11,513 bases of DNA, from contig JAFAFF010000340.1 in NCBI GenBank assembly GCA_023423605.1, forward strand, positions 1 to 11,513, in the 5' to 3' direction. Position 1 is the first letter of the stretch. Each line of letters starts with the position of its first letter. This document shows, one piece after another, positions 8,804 to 11,513 of this stretch. A model generated the notes under the pieces. It was not told where the DNA came from. It worked only from the letters and a program-made list of their open reading frames with translations, and made no database searches. The DNA comes from Pseudomonadota bacterium. GTDB lineage: Bacteria > Pseudomonadota > Gammaproteobacteria > Xanthomonadales > Xanthomonadaceae. Both the position numbers and the translations under genes were made by a program.

Positions 8804-9777
8804 GCGGTTTCGCATTCCCGTCGCTGCGCTGCACCGATCCGGCTGCGTTCGGCCGCGTCGCCGTGCTGCTGGGCGGCACTTCCAGCGAGCGCGAAGTTTC
8901 GCTGGATTCCGGCAGCAATGTCCTGGCGGCACTGCAGGCACGCGGCGTCGATGCGTTCGCCATCGACGGCATTCCCGCGCTTGCCCGGGCGCTGGCGGCC
9001 GGCACGGTGGACCGTGTGTTCAACATCCTGCATGGCCACAACGGTGGTGGTGAGGACGGCATCGTGCAGGGCCTGATGGACGCCTTCGGTGTGCCGTACA
9101 CCGGCTCGGACGTGCTGGGTTCGGCGCTGAGCATGGACAAGATCCGCACCAAGCAGGTGTGGTTGTCGCTGGGCCTGCCGACCCCGCAGTACAGGAAGGT
9201 GGAGGCATCGACCGTGCACGCGCTGGCGGCCGAGCTTGGCCTGCCAGTGGTGGTGAAGCCCGCCAACGAAGGGTCCAGCGTAGGCATCAGCCGGGTGTTC
9301 GACGACGCCGGGCTGGACGATGCGGTTGCCCTGGCGCAGCGCTATGACGGCCAGTTGCTGATGGAGCAGATGGTGGTCGGCGATGAACTTACGGTGGGCA
9401 TCCTCGGCGATGTCGCGCTGCCGTCGATCCGCATCGTGCCCAGGGGCGAGTGGTATGACTACGACGCCAAGTACCTGGCCGAGGACACCCAGTACCTCTG
9501 TCCCGGCCTGGATGGCGAGGCCGAGGAGGAGATCCGTCGCATCGCCTTGGCTGCCTTCCGCGCCGCCGGTTGCCGCGGCTGGGGCCGCGTGGACGTGATG
9601 CGTGATCGCGCAAGCGGCCGTTTCTTCCTGCTGGAAGTGAACACCGCACCGGGCATGACCAGCCATTCGCTGGTGCCCAAGGCCGCCGGACAGGCTGGCA
9701 TCGGCTTCGAGGAGCTGGTGTGGCGCGTGCTGGAACAGACCCTCGGCGCGGATTCGCAGGAGGCCGGCGACGCATGA
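8800..9777 (+). CDS. ddlB: D-alanine--D-alanine ligase DdlB
   Basis: DdlB is a cytoplasmic ATP-grasp ligase that joins two D-Ala; MurF uses the dipeptide. The 325-residue protein has [11 protein letters not shown] near the N-terminus with the conserved glutamate E30, SALSMDK, and [10 protein letters not shown] in the ATP-grasp region. EVNTAPG (279-285) contains the metal-binding glutamate and asparagine. KY at 224-225 in DYDAKYL is the arrangement of D-Ala-D-Ala ligases; D-lactate ligases of the VanA type differ here, so an ordinary D-Ala-D-Ala product is expected. The loop [11 protein letters not shown] (77-87) is two residues longer than LHGRGGEDG of E. coli DdlB as I recall it. GGAGGG at 8788-8793 is 6 nt from the ATG, and the start and stop both form ATGA overlaps. 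Confidence 0.96.
   Translation: MSGFAFPSLRCTDPAAFGRVAVLLGGTSSEREVSLDSGSNVLAALQARGVDAFAIDGIPALARALAAGTVDRVFNILHGHNGGGEDGIVQGLMDAFGVPYTGSDVLGSALSMDKIRTKQVWLSLGLPTPQYRKVEASTVHALAAELGLPVVVKPANEGSSVGISRVFDDAGLDDAVALAQRYDGQLLMEQMVVGDELTVGILGDVALPSIRIVPRGEWYDYDAKYLAEDTQYLCPGLDGEAEEEIRRIALAAFRAAGCRGWGRVDVMRDRASGRFFLLEVNTAPGMTSHSLVPKAAGQAGIGFEELVWRVLEQTLGADSQEAGDA
9758..9763 (+). promoter_or_regulatory. Ribosome binding site of ftsQ
   Basis: AGGAGG in the 3' end of ddlB lies 10 nt before ATG 9774, slightly longer spacing than at the other genes here. With the ATGA overlap it supports the start at 9774; the frame is open back to 9720, but that extension is Arg/Gly-rich and would precede the membrane anchor unnaturally. 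Confidence 0.65.
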
Positions 9778-10505
9778 ACGCGGTGCTGCGCATCTTCGTC
9801 TGGCTGTTGGCATTGTCGGTCGTGGCACTGCCGGTGGTCGCCGTGCTCAACGGCTGGGTCGGTGCCGAGCGCTGGCCGCTGGCGAAGCTGCGCGTGCATG
9901 GCGAATTCAAGCGGGTGCCGGCCGAGCAGTTGCAGCAGGTGCTGCTGCCGTATGCACAGGCCGGCTTCTTCGCGGTGAAGCTGCAGGACGCGCAGGACCG
10001 CATCGAAAGCCTGCCCTGGGTGGAAAGCGCGCGTGTACGCAAGCAGTGGCCGGACGTGCTGGAAGTGACCCTGGTGGAGCACAAGCCGTTCGCGCGCTGG
10101 GGCAGCGACCGCCTGCTGTCCGAGCAGGGAAAGCTGTTCCCGACGCCGAAGAAGCTGGCCGACCTGAAGCTGCCCGAGCTCGATGGCCCGGACAGCCAGA
10201 CCGAAGAAGTGGTGTCGCTGTACAACGATGCACGCGCGCTGTTCGCACCCAGCGGGCTGGACGTTTCGCGGCTGACCATGGACGCGCGCGGCAGCTGGTC
10301 GCTGCTGCTGAGCAATGGCACTGAAGTGGTGGTGGGCCGCGACGATGCGCGCTCGCGCCTGCGCCGCTATGTGCGGGTGCTGCCGCAGCTGGCCAGCCAG
10401 GCCGCCCCCATCGAACGTGCCGATCTCCGATACACCAATGGCTTCACCCTGAGCTGGGGTGAGCCGCCGGCCGACGCGCCGAAGAAAACGCAGGAAAGAA
10501 CATGA
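9774..10505 (+). CDS. ftsQ: Cell division protein FtsQ
   Basis: FtsQ is a bitopic inner-membrane divisome protein that recruits FtsB and FtsL and so links early to late division proteins. The 243-residue protein has a very short cytoplasmic start, one membrane helix at about residues 5-25, and a periplasmic remainder. A POTRA domain is recognisable at about 36-106, starting [10 protein letters not shown] and including [30 protein letters not shown], the best conserved stretch of the family. A beta domain follows, and the last roughly 15 residues are polar. The assignment rests on this pattern and on the position between ddlB and ftsA, as is typical. Start and stop both form ATGA overlaps with the neighbours. 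Confidence 0.95.
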   Translation: MNAVLRIFVWLLALSVVALPVVAVLNGWVGAERWPLAKLRVHGEFKRVPAEQLQQVLLPYAQAGFFAVKLQDAQDRIESLPWVESARVRKQWPDVLEVTLVEHKPFARWGSDRLLSEQGKLFPTPKKLADLKLPELDGPDSQTEEVVSLYNDARALFAPSGLDVSRLTMDARGSWSLLLSNGTEVVVGRDDARSRLRRYVRVLPQLASQAAPIERADLRYTNGFTLSWGEPPADAPKKTQERT

Positions 10506-11513
10506 ATCGCAAGGGTGACAAGTCGCTGATCGTCGGCCTGGATATCGGCACCTCCAAGGTGGTGGCGCTGGTGGGCGAATACTCGCCGGGCAATCCGATC
10601 GAAGTGATCGGCATCGGTTCGCACGAATCGCGCGGCCTGAAGCGCGGCGTGGTGGTGGACATCGAATCCACGGTGCAGTCCATCCAGCGCGCGGTGGAGG
10701 AAGCCGAGCTGATGGCCGGCTGCGAGATCCGTTCGGTGTATGCCTCCATCTCCGGCAACCATGTGCAGTGCAAGAATTCGCCCGGCATCGTGCCGATCCG
10801 CGATGGCGAAGTGACCTGGGGCGACCTGGACCGTGTACTGGATGCCGCCAAGGCGGTGGCCATCCCGGCCGACCAGAAGATCCTGCACGCCATTCCGCGC
10901 GAATACGTGCTGGACGATTCGCAGGAAGGCATCCGCAACCCGGTGGGCATGACCGGCGTGCGCCTGGAGGTGCATGCGCACCTGGTGGTGTGCGCGCAGT
11001 CGGCCGCGGCCAACATCAGCAAGTGCGTGCAGCGCTGCGGGCTGCAGGTGGACGACCTGGTGCTGTCCTCGCTGGCTTCCAGCGTGGCGGTGCTGACCGC
11101 CGACGAACGCGAGCTGGGCGTGGTGCTGGTGGACATGGGCGCGGGCACCACCGATATCGCGGTGTTCGTGCAGGGGGCGATCTGCCACACCGCGTCGCTG
11201 CCCATCGCCGGCGACCACGTGACCAACGACATCGCCCACATGCTGCGCACGCCCACCCCGGAGGCCGAGCAGATCAAGGTGCGCTACGCCTGCGCACTGG
11301 CCCAGCTGGCCACGGCCGAAGAAAGCATCCAGGTGCCCAGCGTTGGCGATCGCCCGCCGCGCCGCATGCCCCGCCACGCGCTCGCACAGGCGGTGCAGGG
11401 ACGTTACGAGGAGATATTCGAAATGGTGCAGGCCGAACTGCGCCGCTCCGGTTTCGAGGAACTGGTACGCGCCGGCATGGTGCTGACCGGCGGCGCTTCG
11501 AAGATGGAAGGCG
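10502..11513 (+). CDS. ftsA: Cell division protein FtsA, 5' part
   Basis: FtsA is an actin-fold ATPase that tethers FtsZ filaments to the inner membrane and helps activate septal synthesis. The window holds the first 337 codons plus one base, about four fifths of a normal FtsA. The phosphate-1 motif DIGTSKV is at 14-20. The phosphate-2 motif DMGAGTTD is at 211-218. The adenosine motif TGGASKMEG is at 329-337, at the window edge. The FtsA-specific 1C domain should fall at about 85-165, including the segment ending IPREYVLDD. The C-terminal membrane-binding amphipathic helix lies outside the window. AGGA at 10492-10495 is 6 nt before the ATG, which overlaps the ftsQ stop as ATGA. ftsZ would be expected next. 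Confidence 0.97.
   Translation, partial: MNRKGDKSLIVGLDIGTSKVVALVGEYSPGNPIEVIGIGSHESRGLKRGVVVDIESTVQSIQRAVEEAELMAGCEIRSVYASISGNHVQCKNSPGIVPIRDGEVTWGDLDRVLDAAKAVAIPADQKILHAIPREYVLDDSQEGIRNPVGMTGVRLEVHAHLVVCAQSAAANISKCVQRCGLQVDDLVLSSLASSVAVLTADERELGVVLVDMGAGTTDIAVFVQGAICHTASLPIAGDHVTNDIAHMLRTPTPEAEQIKVRYACALAQLATAEESIQVPSVGDRPPRRMPRHALAQAVQGRYEEIFEMVQAELRRSGFEELVRAGMVLTGGASKMEG

Noticed and set aside
5812..8941. Two further minus-strand open frames above 530 codons opposite ftsW-murG and murC
   Set aside because: Same composition bias, no motifs, and full conflict with conserved genes.
9720..9773. Upstream extension of the ftsQ frame
   Set aside because: It would add 18 Arg/Gly-rich residues within the ddlB 3' end; ATG 9774 fits the ATGA junction pattern and puts the membrane helix near the N-terminus.
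9774..10502. Internal promoters for ftsQ-ftsA-ftsZ, as known in E. coli
   Set aside because: I could not see a convincing -35/-10 pair in this GC-rich coding sequence; mapping of transcript starts would be needed.
1..11513. Mobile elements, CRISPR arrays, tRNA or rRNA genes, terminators
   Set aside because: The window is filled by overlapping core genes and I saw no repeats, terminator hairpins with T-runs, or RNA gene signatures.

Overview
This window is an internal piece of a division and cell wall (dcw) cluster from a GC-rich gammaproteobacterium. The protein sequences, especially MraY, MurC and DdlB, look like the Xanthomonadaceae (Stenotrophomonas or Xanthomonas and relatives). That placement is from recognition and not from a search. 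All genes are on the + strand. The order is ftsI (3' part), murE, murF, mraY, ftsW, murG, a 15-codon mini-ORF, murC, ddlB, ftsQ, ftsA (5' part). Both end genes are cut by the window edges.

Together the genes build and use the peptidoglycan precursor. MurC, MurE and MurF add amino acids to UDP-MurNAc in the cytoplasm, and DdlB supplies the D-Ala-D-Ala that MurF attaches. MraY moves the muropeptide onto undecaprenyl phosphate, and MurG adds GlcNAc to give lipid II. FtsW polymerises lipid II and FtsI cross-links the strands at the septum. FtsQ and FtsA belong to the divisome that positions and activates this synthase; ftsZ is expected just downstream, outside the window.

The layout is extremely compact. 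Every junction is an overlap: ATGA or GTGA (4 nt), TGATG (1 nt), or 11 nt at murF/mraY. The only apparent gap, 40 nt between murG and murC, is bridged exactly by a mini-ORF that has a good ribosome binding site and ATGA overlaps at both ends. No stretch longer than 40 nt lacks a conventional gene, and I see no terminator, RNA gene, repeat array or mobile element.

Most of the window is well-known core biology, not a new system. The points most worth a second look are: the absence of murD between mraY and ftsW, which fits the alternative MurD2/MurL glutamate route described in Xanthomonas; the murG-murC mini-ORF and the possible hairpin over the murC ribosome binding site; and small departures from the usual family motifs in FtsW and DdlB.
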